Below are positions 26,491-36,485 of a stretch of DNA of 64,000 nt, piece by piece. The DNA is taken from the NCBI RefSeq assembly GCF_014062315.1, contig NZ_JACGLT010000012.1, positions 1 to 64,000 on the forward strand, in the 5' to 3' direction. The position numbers and the translations under genes are program-made. This stretch comes from Gelidibacter maritimus. Its GTDB lineage: Bacteria; Bacteroidota; Bacteroidia; Flavobacteriales; Flavobacteriaceae. The notes beneath the pieces are model-generated. The model did not search any database, was not told the origin of the DNA, and worked only from the letters and a program-made list of their open reading frames with translations. Each line of letters opens with the position of its first letter. The first letter of the stretch is position 1.

Positions 26491-26510
26491 GGCAGGAGAT
26501 TTCTCCTGCC
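26491..26510. other. Hairpin between ilvC and ilvA
   Basis: GGCAGGAGA and TCTCCTGCC form a 9-bp stem with only two bases left for the loop, so the innermost pairs are probably open. TTTTAT follows it on the plus strand only. In the ilv direction there is no U tract, so it is unlikely to stop ilv transcripts. It may stabilise mRNA ends or block antisense transcription. Confidence 0.45.
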
Positions 26511-26547
26511 TTTTATGTTAAACACATCCATGGGATGCTAAATTCTT

Positions 26548-28050
26548 TTATGCTAAAACTGAATCTTCAACTTCAGCATCAGTTTTTATAACTTTCATTG
26601 CGGTCATTGCTGCTCTTAATCGCTTCCCAACCGTTTCAATTGGATGGTTTCTGATGGCATCATTAACGGCAATTAGCTCTTGATTGTCAACTGCATTTGA
26701 GGTTGAAAACGACGTTCCAATCGTTTTTGGATCGACACTCTTCATGAAATCTACCAACAGAGGTTTGGCGGCATGATCAAATAAATAACAGCCGTATTCT
26801 GCCGTGTCAGAAATAACACGGTTCATCTCGAATAGTTTTTTTCTTGCGATGGTATTGGCAATCAATGGTAGTTCATGTAAGGATTCGTAATAAGCTGAAT
26901 CTTCAATAATACCAGCACTTACCATAGTATCAAACGCTAATTCTACTCCCGATTTCACGAAAGCTACCATGAGTACACCGTGATCAAAATAGGTTTGCTC
27001 TGAAATATGATCGGTGGTCAATTCTGTTTTCTCAAATGCAGTTTCGCCAGTTGCAGCACGCCATTTTAAAAGATTGACATCATCATTGGCCCAATCCTCC
27101 ATCATGGTTTGTGAGAAGTGACCGGAAATGATATCGTCCATGTGTTTTTCAAACAGGGGTTTCATAATGGTCTTTAATTCCTCAGCCATTTTAAAGGCTT
27201 TGATCTTTGCAGGGTTTGATAAACGGTCCATCATATTGGTAATCCCGCCATGTTTCAAGGCTTCAGTGATGGTCTCCCAACCCAATTGAATCAATTTAGC
27301 CGCGTAATTGGCATCGACACCTTCTTCAACCATTTTGTCGAATGCAAGGATAGAGCCCGTTTGAAGCACACCACAAAGAATGGTCTGTTCACCCATTAAG
27401 TCACTCTTTACTTCAGCTATGAATGAGGATTCCAAAACACCCGCTCTATCGCCTCCAGTAGCAACGGCATAGGCTTTTGCCTGTTCCAGACCTTTTTGTT
27501 CTGGGTCGTTTTCAGGATGTACTGCAATTAAGGTAGGCACACCAAAACCGCGCTTATACTCTTCGCGAACCTCTGTGCCCGGACACTTTGGCGCTACCAT
27601 GATAACCGTAAGATCCTCACGAATTTTCGTGCCTTCTTCTACAATATTAAAACCATGTGAATAGCTTAGGGTAGCGCCTTTTTTCATGAATGGCATAACT
27701 GTTTTCACAACATCGGTATGCTGCTTGTCTGGTGTAAGATTTAAGACTAAATCTGCGGTCGGGATCAACTCTTCATAAGTGCCAGCGGTAAATCCGTTGG
27801 ACGTTGCGTTTTTATACGACGCACGTTGCTCTTTAATGGCAGCGTCGCGCAAAGCATAAGAAATATCCAGACCGGAATCGCGCATGTTTAAACCTTGGTT
27901 TAATCCTTGTGCGCCACAGCCTACAATTACTATTTTCTTTCCTTTGAGTGCATTGATGCCATCTTCAAATTCTGAAGCCTCCATAAATCGGCATTTTCCT
28001 AATTGCTCCAATTGTAATCTTAACGGTAATGTGTTGAAATAATTTGACAT
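26548..28050 (-). CDS. ilvC: Ketol-acid reductoisomerase, class II (long form)
   Basis: IlvC isomerises and reduces acetolactate or acetohydroxybutyrate with NADPH. At 500 residues it is the long class II form, with the Rossmann motif [20 protein letters not shown] (about 36-55), [14 protein letters not shown] and a duplicated knotted C-terminal region ([16 protein letters not shown]; later [11 protein letters not shown]). It follows ilvN after 13 bp. NADPH supply by GapN from the same transcript is an attractive link. Confidence 0.95.
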   Translation of the reverse strand: MSNYFNTLPLRLQLEQLGKCRFMEASEFEDGINALKGKKIVIVGCGAQGLNQGLNMRDSGLDISYALRDAAIKEQRASYKNATSNGFTAGTYEELIPTADLVLNLTPDKQHTDVVKTVMPFMKKGATLSYSHGFNIVEEGTKIREDLTVIMVAPKCPGTEVREEYKRGFGVPTLIAVHPENDPEQKGLEQAKAYAVATGGDRAGVLESSFIAEVKSDLMGEQTILCGVLQTGSILAFDKMVEEGVDANYAAKLIQLGWETITEALKHGGITNMMDRLSNPAKIKAFKMAEELKTIMKPLFEKHMDDIISGHFSQTMMEDWANDDVNLLKWRAATGETAFEKTELTTDHISEQTYFDHGVLMVAFVKSGVELAFDTMVSAGIIEDSAYYESLHELPLIANTIARKKLFEMNRVISDTAEYGCYLFDHAAKPLLVDFMKSVDPKTIGTSFSTSNAVDNQELIAVNDAIRNHPIETVGKRLRAAMTAMKVIKTDAEVEDSVLA

Positions 28051-28063
28051 TTTATTTTGATTT

Positions 28064-28594
28064 TTAATGTTGAAATGCTTCGAGCATTTTTGATATTTTC
28101 ATTTCGTCCTTGGTCACAGCAATGCGTCCCGAACGGGTAAATTGCATGATTCCAAAAACACTTAATTCACGATGTAATAATTCTATTTCTTCTTTTCGAC
28201 CAGATTTTTCAATGACAAAAAACTCTTTGTTCACGGTAACAATCCGCGCATTGCTTTCTTTAATGATGTTTTGAATTTGACGTTCGTCAAAAAGTAAATG
28301 CGATTTGATTTTAAACAAGCAAGACTCTTGATAGATGGTCTCTTCCTCGGTATGGTAATACGCTTTGATAACCTCAATTTGTTTCTCGATTTGACCAATG
28401 ACTTTCTTTACGCGTTCTTCCGAAAGTTGTAATACAATGGTCCACTTTGAAACGTTTTCAATCTCTGAGGTGGAAATGTTAATGCTGTCCAGATTGAGAT
28501 GGCGTCTTTGAAAAATAGCCGAGATACGATTTAGTAAACCGATGTTATTTTCGGTGTAAACAGAAACGGTATATAGTTTTTTTTCTTCACTCAT
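28064..28594 (-). CDS. ilvN: Acetolactate synthase small (regulatory) subunit
   Basis: This 176-residue regulatory subunit has an N-terminal ACT domain ([20 protein letters not shown], about 9-28; then [12 protein letters not shown]) and a C-terminal subdomain. It confers valine feedback control on IlvB in the family. Length is between E. coli IlvN (96) and IlvH (163), so it is the full IlvH-like form. It sits between ilvB and ilvC; a 128-bp AT-rich gap to ilvB shows no hairpin. Confidence 0.93.
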   Translation of the reverse strand: MSEEKKLYTVSVYTENNIGLLNRISAIFQRRHLNLDSINISTSEIENVSKWTIVLQLSEERVKKVIGQIEKQIEVIKAYYHTEEETIYQESCLFKIKSHLLFDERQIQNIIKESNARIVTVNKEFFVIEKSGRKEEIELLHRELSVFGIMQFTRSGRIAVTKDEMKISKMLEAFQH

Positions 28595-28722
28595 TATTTT
28601 TGAATATTTGATGTTAGCGCACAGAAAATAGATTTGCGTTTTTTATTCACGTTTTAATCTGTATTCTTAGGCTCTTTTCTCTGTTAAATATGTTTTTCAA
28701 ACGTTATGTTTTACACTTCCAA

Positions 28723-30459
28723 TTATTCCAATCGCACATCAGAAACACTAGCGCCACTCGGAATCATAGGAAAGACATTATCTTCTTTTTCTACGGCTAC
28801 CTCTAAAAAGTAAGGGCCTTCGGAAGTCATCATTTCTTCAACAGCTTTTTTCAAATCGGTTCTTTTGGTCACTTTTTGAGCATCAATATAATAGCCCTTA
28901 GCAATGGCAATAAAATCGGGATTGATCATTTCTGTCGATGCATAGCGCTTGTCAAAAAACAATTGTTGCCATTGGCGTACCATCCCTAAAAACTCGTTGT
29001 TTAAAACCACAATCTTAACCGGTACTTTTTGTTGAAATATGGTGCCCAGTTCCTGAATGTTCATTTGAAACCCACCATCGCCAATAATTGCAACAACATC
29101 GCGCTCTGGCGCCGACATTTTTGCACCGATGGCTGCCGGAAGGGCAAAGCCCATTGTTCCCAATCCGCCAGATGTAATATTACTTCTGGTAGTGGTAAAT
29201 TCAGCATAACGGCAGGCAATCATTTGGTGTTGCCCAACGTCAGTTACAATGGCTGCGTTTCCTTGAGACTGGACATTGATCTCCTTGAGCACTTCGCCCA
29301 TAGTCAGACCTTCCTTTGTAGGATGCAAATCGTCCTTGATTACTTTATTGTATTCTATAGCATAGAGATCTTTAAATTGTTGGTGCCATTCTGAATGGGA
29401 ATTTGGATTTAGCAATGGCAATAGTTTTGAAAGACTGTCTTTGGCATCACCCAAAACAGCTACGTCGGTTTTTACGTTTTTGTCAATCTCAGCCGGATCA
29501 ATTTCAAAGTGAATAATTTTTGCTTGTTTGGCATAGGTATCCAGATTTCCGGTCACGCGATCGTCAAATCGCATTCCAATAGCGATCAGAACATCACACT
29601 CATTGGTCAACACATTAGGAGCATAATTACCGTGCATTCCCACCATACCTACATTTAGTGGGTGTGTTGTTGGAACGGCAGAAGCACCAAGAATGGTCCA
29701 CGCCGATGGGATGCCGGCTTTTTCAATAACTGCCATCAATTCCTTTTCGGCTTCACTTAAAATAACACCTTGTCCCCAGACAATTAATGGTTTTTTAGCT
29801 GAGTTTATTAAAAGTGCTGCGGCTTTCACATCGTCAATATCCGTTTCTGGAACAGGATTATAACTTCTAACGCCTTTGCATTTTTCATAGGAAAAATCGA
29901 ACTCTTCAAATTGGGCATCTTTTGTAATGTCAATCAGTACTGGTCCTGGACGTCCGCTTCTCGCAATATAAAATGCCTTGGCAATGACTTCAGGAATTTG
30001 CGAGGCCTTGGTTATTTGATGATTCCATTTGGTAACTGGGGTGGAGATACCAATGATATCTGTTTCCTGAAACGCATCGCTACCCAATAAATGTGAGGCT
30101 ACTTGACCAGTAATGCACACCAATGGTGTAGAATCTATTTGTGCATCGGCAATGCCCGTAATGAGGTTTGTAGCTCCAGGTCCGGAAGTGGCAATGGCCA
30201 CACCAACTTTTCCTGAAATGCGTGCATAGCCTTGGGCAGCATGGGCAGCGCCTTGTTCATGACGCGCCAAAACGTGGTGAATTTGATCTCTAAATTTATA
30301 AAGCTCATCATAAACTGGCATGATGGCTCCGCCTGGATATCCATAAAGCAGGTCCACGCCTTCAGCTAGAAGACATCTGATGATGGCTTCGCTACCTGAG
30401 ATACGTTCGGTAGTAGTTACTGATTTTTCTTCTTTATTCAATGTTTGTGTGTCTTTCAT
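28723..30459 (-). CDS. ilvB: Acetolactate synthase large (catalytic) subunit
   Basis: This 578-residue ThDP enzyme condenses pyruvate with pyruvate or 2-oxobutyrate. It has the activating Glu in ARHEQGAAHAAQGYAR, SGPGATNLITGIADA, and the ThDP/Mg motif GDGGFQMNIQELGTIFQQKVPVK with NNEFLGMVRQWQ. The first 18 residues (KDTQTLNKEEKSVTT) are hydrophilic and poorly conserved, so a slightly later start is possible. Upstream ilvD ends 45 bp away. Confidence 0.95.
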   Translation of the reverse strand: MKDTQTLNKEEKSVTTTERISGSEAIIRCLLAEGVDLLYGYPGGAIMPVYDELYKFRDQIHHVLARHEQGAAHAAQGYARISGKVGVAIATSGPGATNLITGIADAQIDSTPLVCITGQVASHLLGSDAFQETDIIGISTPVTKWNHQITKASQIPEVIAKAFYIARSGRPGPVLIDITKDAQFEEFDFSYEKCKGVRSYNPVPETDIDDVKAAALLINSAKKPLIVWGQGVILSEAEKELMAVIEKAGIPSAWTILGASAVPTTHPLNVGMVGMHGNYAPNVLTNECDVLIAIGMRFDDRVTGNLDTYAKQAKIIHFEIDPAEIDKNVKTDVAVLGDAKDSLSKLLPLLNPNSHSEWHQQFKDLYAIEYNKVIKDDLHPTKEGLTMGEVLKEINVQSQGNAAIVTDVGQHQMIACRYAEFTTTRSNITSGGLGTMGFALPAAIGAKMSAPERDVVAIIGDGGFQMNIQELGTIFQQKVPVKIVVLNNEFLGMVRQWQQLFFDKRYASTEMINPDFIAIAKGYYIDAQKVTKRTDLKKAVEEMMTSEGPYFLEVAVEKEDNVFPMIPSGASVSDVRLE

Positions 30460-30504
30460 AATCTTACTTCAATTAATAAGATCCCTGACTGTGCAGGAAT
30501 TTGT

Positions 30505-32184
30505 TTAGAATTCATCGGTAACACATCCTTTTGATGCCGATGATACTGTTCTTGCATATTTATATAGCACCCCTCGATCAAATTTTAACGCAGGTGCCTC
30601 CCATTTTGAGTGTCTGTCTTGCAGCTCTTCTTCTGATACTTCTAAGGTTATGGTGTTGGTTTCGGCGTCAATGATAATCATATCACCGTCCTTGACTAAG
30701 GCAATCGGCCCACCCTCTTGTGCTTCAGGTGTAATATGCCCCACCACAAAACCATGGGTCCCTCCTGAAAATCGTCCATCGGTAATCAATGCGACATCTT
30801 GACCTAATCCTGCGCCAATGATGGCCGCAGTTGGTTTTAACATTTCAGGCATTCCCGGACCACCTTTTGGTCCTTCATAGCGAATAACAACAACATCTCC
30901 TTTTTCTACCTTCCCATCTCTGATGCCATCGTTTGCTGCGTATTCACCTTCAAATACTTTAGCTTTTCCAATAAATCTCAAGCCTTCTTTTCCGGTTATT
31001 TTGGCCACACTTCCTTCTGGAGCTAAATTGCCATAGAGCATACGTAAATGTCCAGAAATCTTAATTGGCTTTTCTATGGGCATGATCACATCTTGGTCTT
31101 CTTTTAAATCGTCAACCTCCAGTAGGTTTTCTGCCATTGTTTTCCCGGTAACGGTCATACAATCGCCGTGGAGCATTCCTTTTTTCAGGAGATATTTTAA
31201 AACAGCAGGGATACCACCAACAGCATGTACATCTTCCATAAGATATTTACCGCTTGGTTTCAAATCGGCCAAAAATGGTGTGTTATCACTTATATTTTGA
31301 AAGTCTTTAAGTGTAAAGTCTATTTGTGCCGCTCTCGCAATGGCTAAGAAATGAAGAATTGCATTCGTGGAACCGCCAAGGATGGTGACCAGTCTAACGG
31401 CATTCTCCAAAGATTTTCTGGTAATGATGTCCGAAGGTTTGATATCTTTTTCCAATAAGAGTCGCATGGCCTCACCAGCCTTAACCGATTCTTGTTGTTT
31501 GTCTTTGCTTAAGGCAGGATTTGATGAATTAAAAGGTAAGGTCATTCCTAAGGCTTCGATTGCGGAAGCCATTGTGTTTGCAGTGTACATTCCACCACAT
31601 GCACCAGCACCCGGACACGCTTTCTCAACTATATTTTGGTATTCGGTTTCTGACATGGTGCCCGCAACCTTGCCGCCCCATGCTTCAAATGCCGAAACGA
31701 TATCCAATTTTTTTCCGTTGTGACATCCAGAGTCTATAGTGCCGCCATATACTAAGATGCTCGGACGATTCAATCGAATCATCGCCATCAAGGCCCCTGG
31801 CATATTTTTATCGCATCCTACTACAGTGACCAAACCATCATAACTCATGGCTTGTACGACAGTTTCCATAGAATCGGCAATAATATCCCGAGAAGGCAAT
31901 GAGTATCGCATTCCTGGAGTTCCCATTGAAATACCGTCGCTGACGCCAATGGTATTAAAAATTAATCCGATGACATCTTCATTCTTTGTGCCTTCCTTCA
32001 CCAATTTAGCCAAATCATTCAGGTGCATGTTGCACGGGTTGCCTTCATAACCTGTACTGGCAATCCCAATCATGGGTTTGAAAAAATCCTCCGTCGTTAA
32101 TCCAATGGCATGCAACATGGCTTGTGCAGCAGGTTGCGTAGGGTCTTGGGTGACTGTTTTGCTGTATTTATTTAGATTACTCAT
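30505..32184 (-). CDS. ilvD: Dihydroxy-acid dehydratase
   Basis: IlvD dehydrates dihydroxy acids to the 2-oxo acids of valine and isoleucine with an iron-sulfur cluster. The 559-residue protein has the three conserved cysteine regions [21 protein letters not shown] and [16 protein letters not shown], and the late [15 protein letters not shown]. It overlaps ilvE by four bases, which indicates translational coupling at the head of the operon. Confidence 0.95.
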   Translation of the reverse strand: MSNLNKYSKTVTQDPTQPAAQAMLHAIGLTTEDFFKPMIGIASTGYEGNPCNMHLNDLAKLVKEGTKNEDVIGLIFNTIGVSDGISMGTPGMRYSLPSRDIIADSMETVVQAMSYDGLVTVVGCDKNMPGALMAMIRLNRPSILVYGGTIDSGCHNGKKLDIVSAFEAWGGKVAGTMSETEYQNIVEKACPGAGACGGMYTANTMASAIEALGMTLPFNSSNPALSKDKQQESVKAGEAMRLLLEKDIKPSDIITRKSLENAVRLVTILGGSTNAILHFLAIARAAQIDFTLKDFQNISDNTPFLADLKPSGKYLMEDVHAVGGIPAVLKYLLKKGMLHGDCMTVTGKTMAENLLEVDDLKEDQDVIMPIEKPIKISGHLRMLYGNLAPEGSVAKITGKEGLRFIGKAKVFEGEYAANDGIRDGKVEKGDVVVIRYEGPKGGPGMPEMLKPTAAIIGAGLGQDVALITDGRFSGGTHGFVVGHITPEAQEGGPIALVKDGDMIIIDAETNTITLEVSEEELQDRHSKWEAPALKFDRGVLYKYARTVSSASKGCVTDEF

Positions 32185-33086
32185 AATACTTGTGATAATT
32201 TATTGTTTCGTTGCCCTAAAACTTCTTGTTGGTACAACTGCATTAATTTAAAACCTAGTGAATCGGCCCATTTTAGAGGGAACTCATAATCATCCAAAGA
32301 TTTGAGACCAACAACTTCAGCTGCCGTTCCTGTAAAAAACGAACTATCTGCTTGCTTGAGTTCATCCAATTTAAAATGCTTTTCTTCAACTGGGATGCCT
32401 TCCTCCTTACAAATTTCTAAGATGGTAGAACGTGTAATTCCTGCCATAATGTTCCCTTTTTTAGGGGTATATAATTTCCCGTCTTTTTCCATAAAGATGT
32501 TGGCACCTGAACATTCAGCAACGTTGCCGTGCATATCCAATAACAATGCTTCATCATAACCGGCATCTTTAGCTTCATTGGTTGATAAAATAGAGTTGGT
32601 ATAATGTCCGGTTACTTTAGCTTCAACAAAACAGGATTTTGGATTTGGACGTTCAAACGAAGAGGTCATCACACGCAATAATTTATCGCCCATCAATTTT
32701 CCCCATTCCCAGCACTGCATGGTCAAAACAGATTCTTTTGAAGTATATAACCCCATATTGGCACCGGTTGTGATTAACGGACGGATGTAGGCATCTGCCA
32801 GATTGTTGCGTTCTAATAAATCATAGGTAATAGCCGTCAGTTCTTCAACAGTATAATGGAAAGGGATGCCCATAACCTCAGCGCCATATTTGAGACGCTC
32901 GTAGTGCTCTTTAGCTTTGAAAATCTTGGTGCCTTCAGGAGTTTTATAAGATCTAATGCCTTCAAAAACTCCATTGCCATAGTGTAATGTTTGGCTATAT
33001 AAATTACTCTTGGCTGTTTCAGGTTTTAAAAATTCACCGTTGTGGAAAATAACCGTTTGGTTGTTGGAATACGCGTTCATAATCAT
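32181..33086 (-). CDS. ilvE: Branched-chain amino-acid aminotransferase
   Basis: IlvE exchanges amino groups between glutamate and the branched-chain 2-oxo acids. The 301-residue class-IV PLP protein has [14 protein letters not shown], the PLP lysine Lys157 in [32 protein letters not shown] and [11 protein letters not shown]. It may start at Met3 (33080). It is the first structural gene after the two attenuators, so the whole ilv operon lies under their control. Confidence 0.93.
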   Translation of the reverse strand: MIMNAYSNNQTVIFHNGEFLKPETAKSNLYSQTLHYGNGVFEGIRSYKTPEGTKIFKAKEHYERLKYGAEVMGIPFHYTVEELTAITYDLLERNNLADAYIRPLITTGANMGLYTSKESVLTMQCWEWGKLMGDKLLRVMTSSFERPNPKSCFVEAKVTGHYTNSILSTNEAKDAGYDEALLLDMHGNVAECSGANIFMEKDGKLYTPKKGNIMAGITRSTILEICKEEGIPVEEKHFKLDELKQADSSFFTGTAAEVVGLKSLDDYEFPLKWADSLGFKLMQLYQQEVLGQRNNKLSQVL

Positions 33087-33241
33087 TTAAAGTTTTAAAA
33101 ATACAATATCGAATGGTTTCAAGGTTTTGGATTTACTGTTTAAGACTAAACTCAGTGTTTGAGTTTGATGTTCATGATGTTGATGATCAGTTATTTAGGT
33201 CGATTTATTTATGACGTTCAAAATGCTAAACTTTCGCATTA

Positions 33242-33275
33242 AAAAAGCCTGTATCATAATTGATACAGGCTTTTT
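33242..33275 (-). terminator. Attenuator terminator 1 (ilv-proximal)
   Basis: The arms AAAAAGCCTGTATCA and TGATACAGGCTTTTT form a perfect 15-bp stem with a 4-base loop, followed on the minus strand by a U run. It lies 23 bp after leader peptide 1. The competing antiterminator pairs 33290-33298 with 33260-33268 (9 of 9 bases), using the 5' arm of this terminator. Confidence 0.9.
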
Positions 33276-33298
33276 ATGGAAATAGCATTCTGTATCAA

Positions 33299-33349
33299 CT
33301 AACTGGAGTTAATAATAATCACGCTAATAATGATAATATTTTGATTCAT
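33299..33349 (-). CDS. ilv leader peptide 1 (attenuator)
   Basis: This 16-codon ORF reads MNQNIIIISVIIINSS and then stops; 7 of the 16 residues are Ile and one is Val, with runs IIII and III. It is too short for normal gene finding. The segment immediately after its stop (minus-strand TTGATACAG) pairs perfectly with the 5' arm of the following terminator. A ribosome stalled at the Ile codons would leave this segment free and favour antitermination, while one reaching the stop codon would cover it and allow termination. This is the classical layout of a translation-dependent attenuator for the ilv operon. Confidence 0.88.
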   Translation of the reverse strand: MNQNIIIISVIIINSS

Positions 33350-33387
33350 AATTTTAATAATCTTTATTTATAATTGAGATCCCGCCA

Positions 33388-33462
33388 TCCCGATAGTTAT
33401 CGGGAGTGGGATTAGTTCAACTATCTGTTTTGAACTTATTACTTCGTAATTCTTCAAAACAG
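33388..33462. repeat. REP-like palindrome and long hairpin between the two attenuators
   Basis: TCCCGATA and TATCGGGA (33388-33405) form a perfect hairpin of the dispersed CCCGAT family. Next to it, CTGTTTTGAA (33425-33434) pairs with TTCAAAACAG (33453-33462) around an inner ATTAC/GTAAT stem. Neither has a U tract. The structures separate the two attenuators on the transcript. Confidence 0.5.
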
Positions 33463-33474
33463 AATTGTACTAAA

Positions 33475-33502
33475 AAAGCCTTCCAATTAAGAGGAAGGCT
33501 TT
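33475..33502 (-). terminator. Attenuator terminator 2 (promoter-proximal)
   Basis: The stem of AAAGCCTTCC and GGAAGGCTTT has an 8-base loop and is followed by six U on the minus strand. It lies 31 bp after leader peptide 2. The antiterminator would pair minus-strand GAGGAATGG (33527-33535, overlapping the leader stop) with CCTTCCTC (33491-33498), eight pairs with one bulge. Confidence 0.88.
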
Positions 33503-33533
33503 AGTTATATAGTTAAACTTAATGTACCATTCC

Positions 33534-33596
33534 TCACCGTTGTGAAATAATCACAGCGCTAATAATAGAAATAATATTTAAGTTTTGTTTTTTCAT
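33534..33596 (-). CDS. ilv leader peptide 2 (attenuator)
   Basis: This 20-codon ORF reads MKKQNLNIISIISAVIISQR and then stops, with six Ile, one Val and one Leu, mostly in pairs. Its stop codon overlaps the antiterminator segment of the downstream terminator. With leader 1 it forms two consecutive Ile-sensing attenuators ahead of ilvE. The minus-strand promoter must lie in 33597-33767; an imperfect -7 candidate, AAATTTTG, is present there at 33613-33620 but is not convincing. Confidence 0.87.
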   Translation of the reverse strand: MKKQNLNIISIISAVIISQR

Positions 33597-33767
33597 TTGT
33601 CTGTCAAAAATCAAAATTTATTATCTTAAAACCTAATGTTTTTACGAAGAATATTTAAATATGTTTTTTATACTCATCGTTTTCTGATAAAAAATCAGCA
33701 ACAAACATGTGGTTATGAGTTACTTAATTATTTTTCAATAGCAAGGCTTTAGAGGATGTACTTAATT

Positions 33768-36347
33768 TTAAGCCGAATTTCTACTCGCATTAATATTTCC
33801 AAATAAAGAACGCGTTACGATTTTCTCGTAAATTTTTATTTGTGCTTCGTCCCTTGGTGATTCTTTCTCCAATTCCTGAATTTTCTTTAAGGCATACTGT
33901 TGGATGGTCAAGAGTGGTAGTACAATAGACTCACGTATTCTAATTGAGGCTTTTCCAGAAGGTTCTTCCTGCATCAATTCAGTGTAGCCTGTTAGTTTTA
34001 GAATCAATCGTTTTGTGGTCAAGTATTCATCGTGGATAATATTCCAGAATTCGCCGTATTCAGGATCGTCAGACATGTATTTGGTCAAATCAAAGAAGGA
34101 TTTTGAAAGAGACATCATACTGTTTTCGATCAAGGTTTTAAAGAAGCTTGAGGTTTTGAAGAGGTGCTGTACCTTTTCAAATTCATTGGCATCTTCATAA
34201 TGTTTTAAAGCCGTGCCCACGCCAAAAAAACCAGGAACATTTTGCTTGAGCTGGCTCCAAGATCCAACGAAAGGGATAGCTCTCAAATCTTCAAAAACAA
34301 GTCCTTCAGATTTGCCGCGTTTGGTCGGTCTGCTTCCAATATTCGTTTTTGAATAATATTTCAGGGTACTCATATTCTCTAAGTACGAAATGAACTTAGG
34401 ATGCGCTTTAAAATCGACGTATGCTTTATGGCTTAAGGTTGCCAAATTGCCCATGACCTCTCTGTTTTCTGGTACCATGCGTAAATCGGTATCACTTAAA
34501 CTGTTGTGAATACCAGAACTGATCAACTGTTCCAAGTTATATTGTGATGAATCCAATGTTCCAAAATTGGAGCTAATGGTCTGTCCCTGTATGGTCAATT
34601 GTACTTCTTTATCTTCAATGGTTGGGCCTAATGAGGCATAAAAATTATGAGTTTTTCCGCCGCCACGAGCAGGTGGTCCACCTCGGCCATCAAAGAAAAT
34701 TACGGTTACATCATACTTACGCGATACTTCGGTGAGACGTTCTTTTGCTTTATAGATAGCCCAATTGGCCATTAAATAACCCCCGTCTTTGGTGCCGTCA
34801 CTAAACCCAAGCATAATGGTTTGTTTATTGTTTCTCGATTTTAAATGGGCGCTATAGGCCGGATTGGTATACAACTCTTCCATGACGAGATGCGCATTTT
34901 CCAAATCGGTAATGGTTTCAAAAAGCGGACCGATATCAATTGGCATTTCATCTTGGAAGGCAACGAGTTTTAACATGGCAAACAGTTGCATGACATGCAG
35001 TGTGCTTTGGTTGTTACTTATGATGTATCTGTTGCAAGCTTGTTCGCCATTACGCTCCTGAATGGTTTTGATCGCCTCAATAATCTCTAAGGTTTTGAGC
35101 GTTTCAGCATCTTTAATTATTGAAAAATCAATTTCTCCATTAACTTTTGATAACACCTCTACCTGTTCCTTTTCTGAGAGTTCTAAATAGTTTTTCGGAA
35201 AAATAGTACTGCCATTGTCCAATAGGGTTTGCACTAAATTTGTAAATACTTTGTCGTGTGCGCGACTGTCCTGACGGATATCCAAAGTTGAAAAATGGAA
35301 TCCGAAGAGATGGATCTTGTTGAGCAAGCTGTTAATTTCAGAAATATATAGCGACTGATGTTTTTTGACAATAACCTCCTTAATAGAAATCAGTTCTGCT
35401 CTAAAAGATTCTAAAGTCAATTCAGAAGCATTCCCAATCATAAGTTCATAGAGCTCTTTTTCAAGGAATGACATACTATCTTCTATGCCTCTAAAAGTGA
35501 GTTTTCGTTTTAGACTTCTCACATCTCTATAGTAATTCTTAATGATAGTTTCCTTTAAACGTGCAGCTACTTTGAGTGTAATTTCAGGGGTTACAAAAGG
35601 ATTGCCATCTCTGTCGCCGCCTGGCCAAAATCCGATATTGATGATGTTATTGTCAATTTGTTTGCCGTCAAATACATTTTCTTGGATGTAGTCAAAGATT
35701 TCGCCAAATGATTTGTAGAAAACGTTCTCTAAATACCAGATTAAACTGACCGCTTCATCGTAAGGGGTTGGTTTTTCACGCTTAAAGAAGGGTGTTTTTC
35801 CTAATTGTGCCAATAAATCGTTGATGCGCAGTAAATCGTTTTCTCGAATGGCTTCAGTGAGGTCTGTAATAATTCCCAAAACTGAACCTGGATAAAATTG
35901 TGTAGGGTGAGCGGTTAGAACGATTCGCACCTTAAACTCTTCCAAATATTTTTTTAGGAGATCCAATTTATTGTCGGCAGAAACACTTTCCTTCAAACTT
36001 CTTAGGGTGCCAATTCCATCCATATTATTAACAACTGGGAATGCGGCATCTTCTATGGCATCAAACAATACGACTTGTCGCTCAATGTATTGGATGAAAC
36101 GAAACAGCAAGTTGATTTGGCTTTCTGGACTACGTCGGGCTTGGTATTTTTTGAAAAAGGAATTGACTATCGTGGTAGGGTCATCGCCGGCATTAAAGCC
36201 TTTTTGGCAAGTCTCATGAAATAATGGCAATAGGACACCGGTTTTCGTGACGGCATCAAATGGCAAGGTCATGAAAATTCCGTTATAGATTTGATATTTT
36301 GATAAAACACTTTGATTAAAGCGTGTTAATTTTGGTTGTTTTGACAT
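33768..36347 (-). CDS. ppc: Phosphoenolpyruvate carboxylase
   Basis: Ppc carboxylates PEP to oxaloacetate, replenishing the precursor of aspartate-family amino acids. I place the start at 36347 (MSKQPKLTRFN), giving 859 residues; the 38 residues upstream are not family-like. Catalytic motifs are VLTAHPTQ, WPGGDRDGNPFVTPE, GFSDGTKDGGYLMANWAIY, FFDGRGGPPARGGG and GQTISSNFG. Like other Bacteroidota enzymes it is a little shorter than E. coli Ppc (883). It ends 171 bp before the ilv leader 2, and no strong terminator separates them. Confidence 0.95.
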   Translation of the reverse strand: MSKQPKLTRFNQSVLSKYQIYNGIFMTLPFDAVTKTGVLLPLFHETCQKGFNAGDDPTTIVNSFFKKYQARRSPESQINLLFRFIQYIERQVVLFDAIEDAAFPVVNNMDGIGTLRSLKESVSADNKLDLLKKYLEEFKVRIVLTAHPTQFYPGSVLGIITDLTEAIRENDLLRINDLLAQLGKTPFFKREKPTPYDEAVSLIWYLENVFYKSFGEIFDYIQENVFDGKQIDNNIINIGFWPGGDRDGNPFVTPEITLKVAARLKETIIKNYYRDVRSLKRKLTFRGIEDSMSFLEKELYELMIGNASELTLESFRAELISIKEVIVKKHQSLYISEINSLLNKIHLFGFHFSTLDIRQDSRAHDKVFTNLVQTLLDNGSTIFPKNYLELSEKEQVEVLSKVNGEIDFSIIKDAETLKTLEIIEAIKTIQERNGEQACNRYIISNNQSTLHVMQLFAMLKLVAFQDEMPIDIGPLFETITDLENAHLVMEELYTNPAYSAHLKSRNNKQTIMLGFSDGTKDGGYLMANWAIYKAKERLTEVSRKYDVTVIFFDGRGGPPARGGGKTHNFYASLGPTIEDKEVQLTIQGQTISSNFGTLDSSQYNLEQLISSGIHNSLSDTDLRMVPENREVMGNLATLSHKAYVDFKAHPKFISYLENMSTLKYYSKTNIGSRPTKRGKSEGLVFEDLRAIPFVGSWSQLKQNVPGFFGVGTALKHYEDANEFEKVQHLFKTSSFFKTLIENSMMSLSKSFFDLTKYMSDDPEYGEFWNIIHDEYLTTKRLILKLTGYTELMQEEPSGKASIRIRESIVLPLLTIQQYALKKIQELEKESPRDEAQIKIYEKIVTRSLFGNINASRNSA

Positions 36348-36485
36348 TTTTAAAAATTTGTTTGAAACCTTAAAATTACTAAAGCTAAGCGTAACACCTG
36401 CGAAATTTGAAATTTTTACCGAATAACGATATAATAGGGGGCTCATTTTAGGATATCGCAATTAAACGGAACTATAATATTGAAT

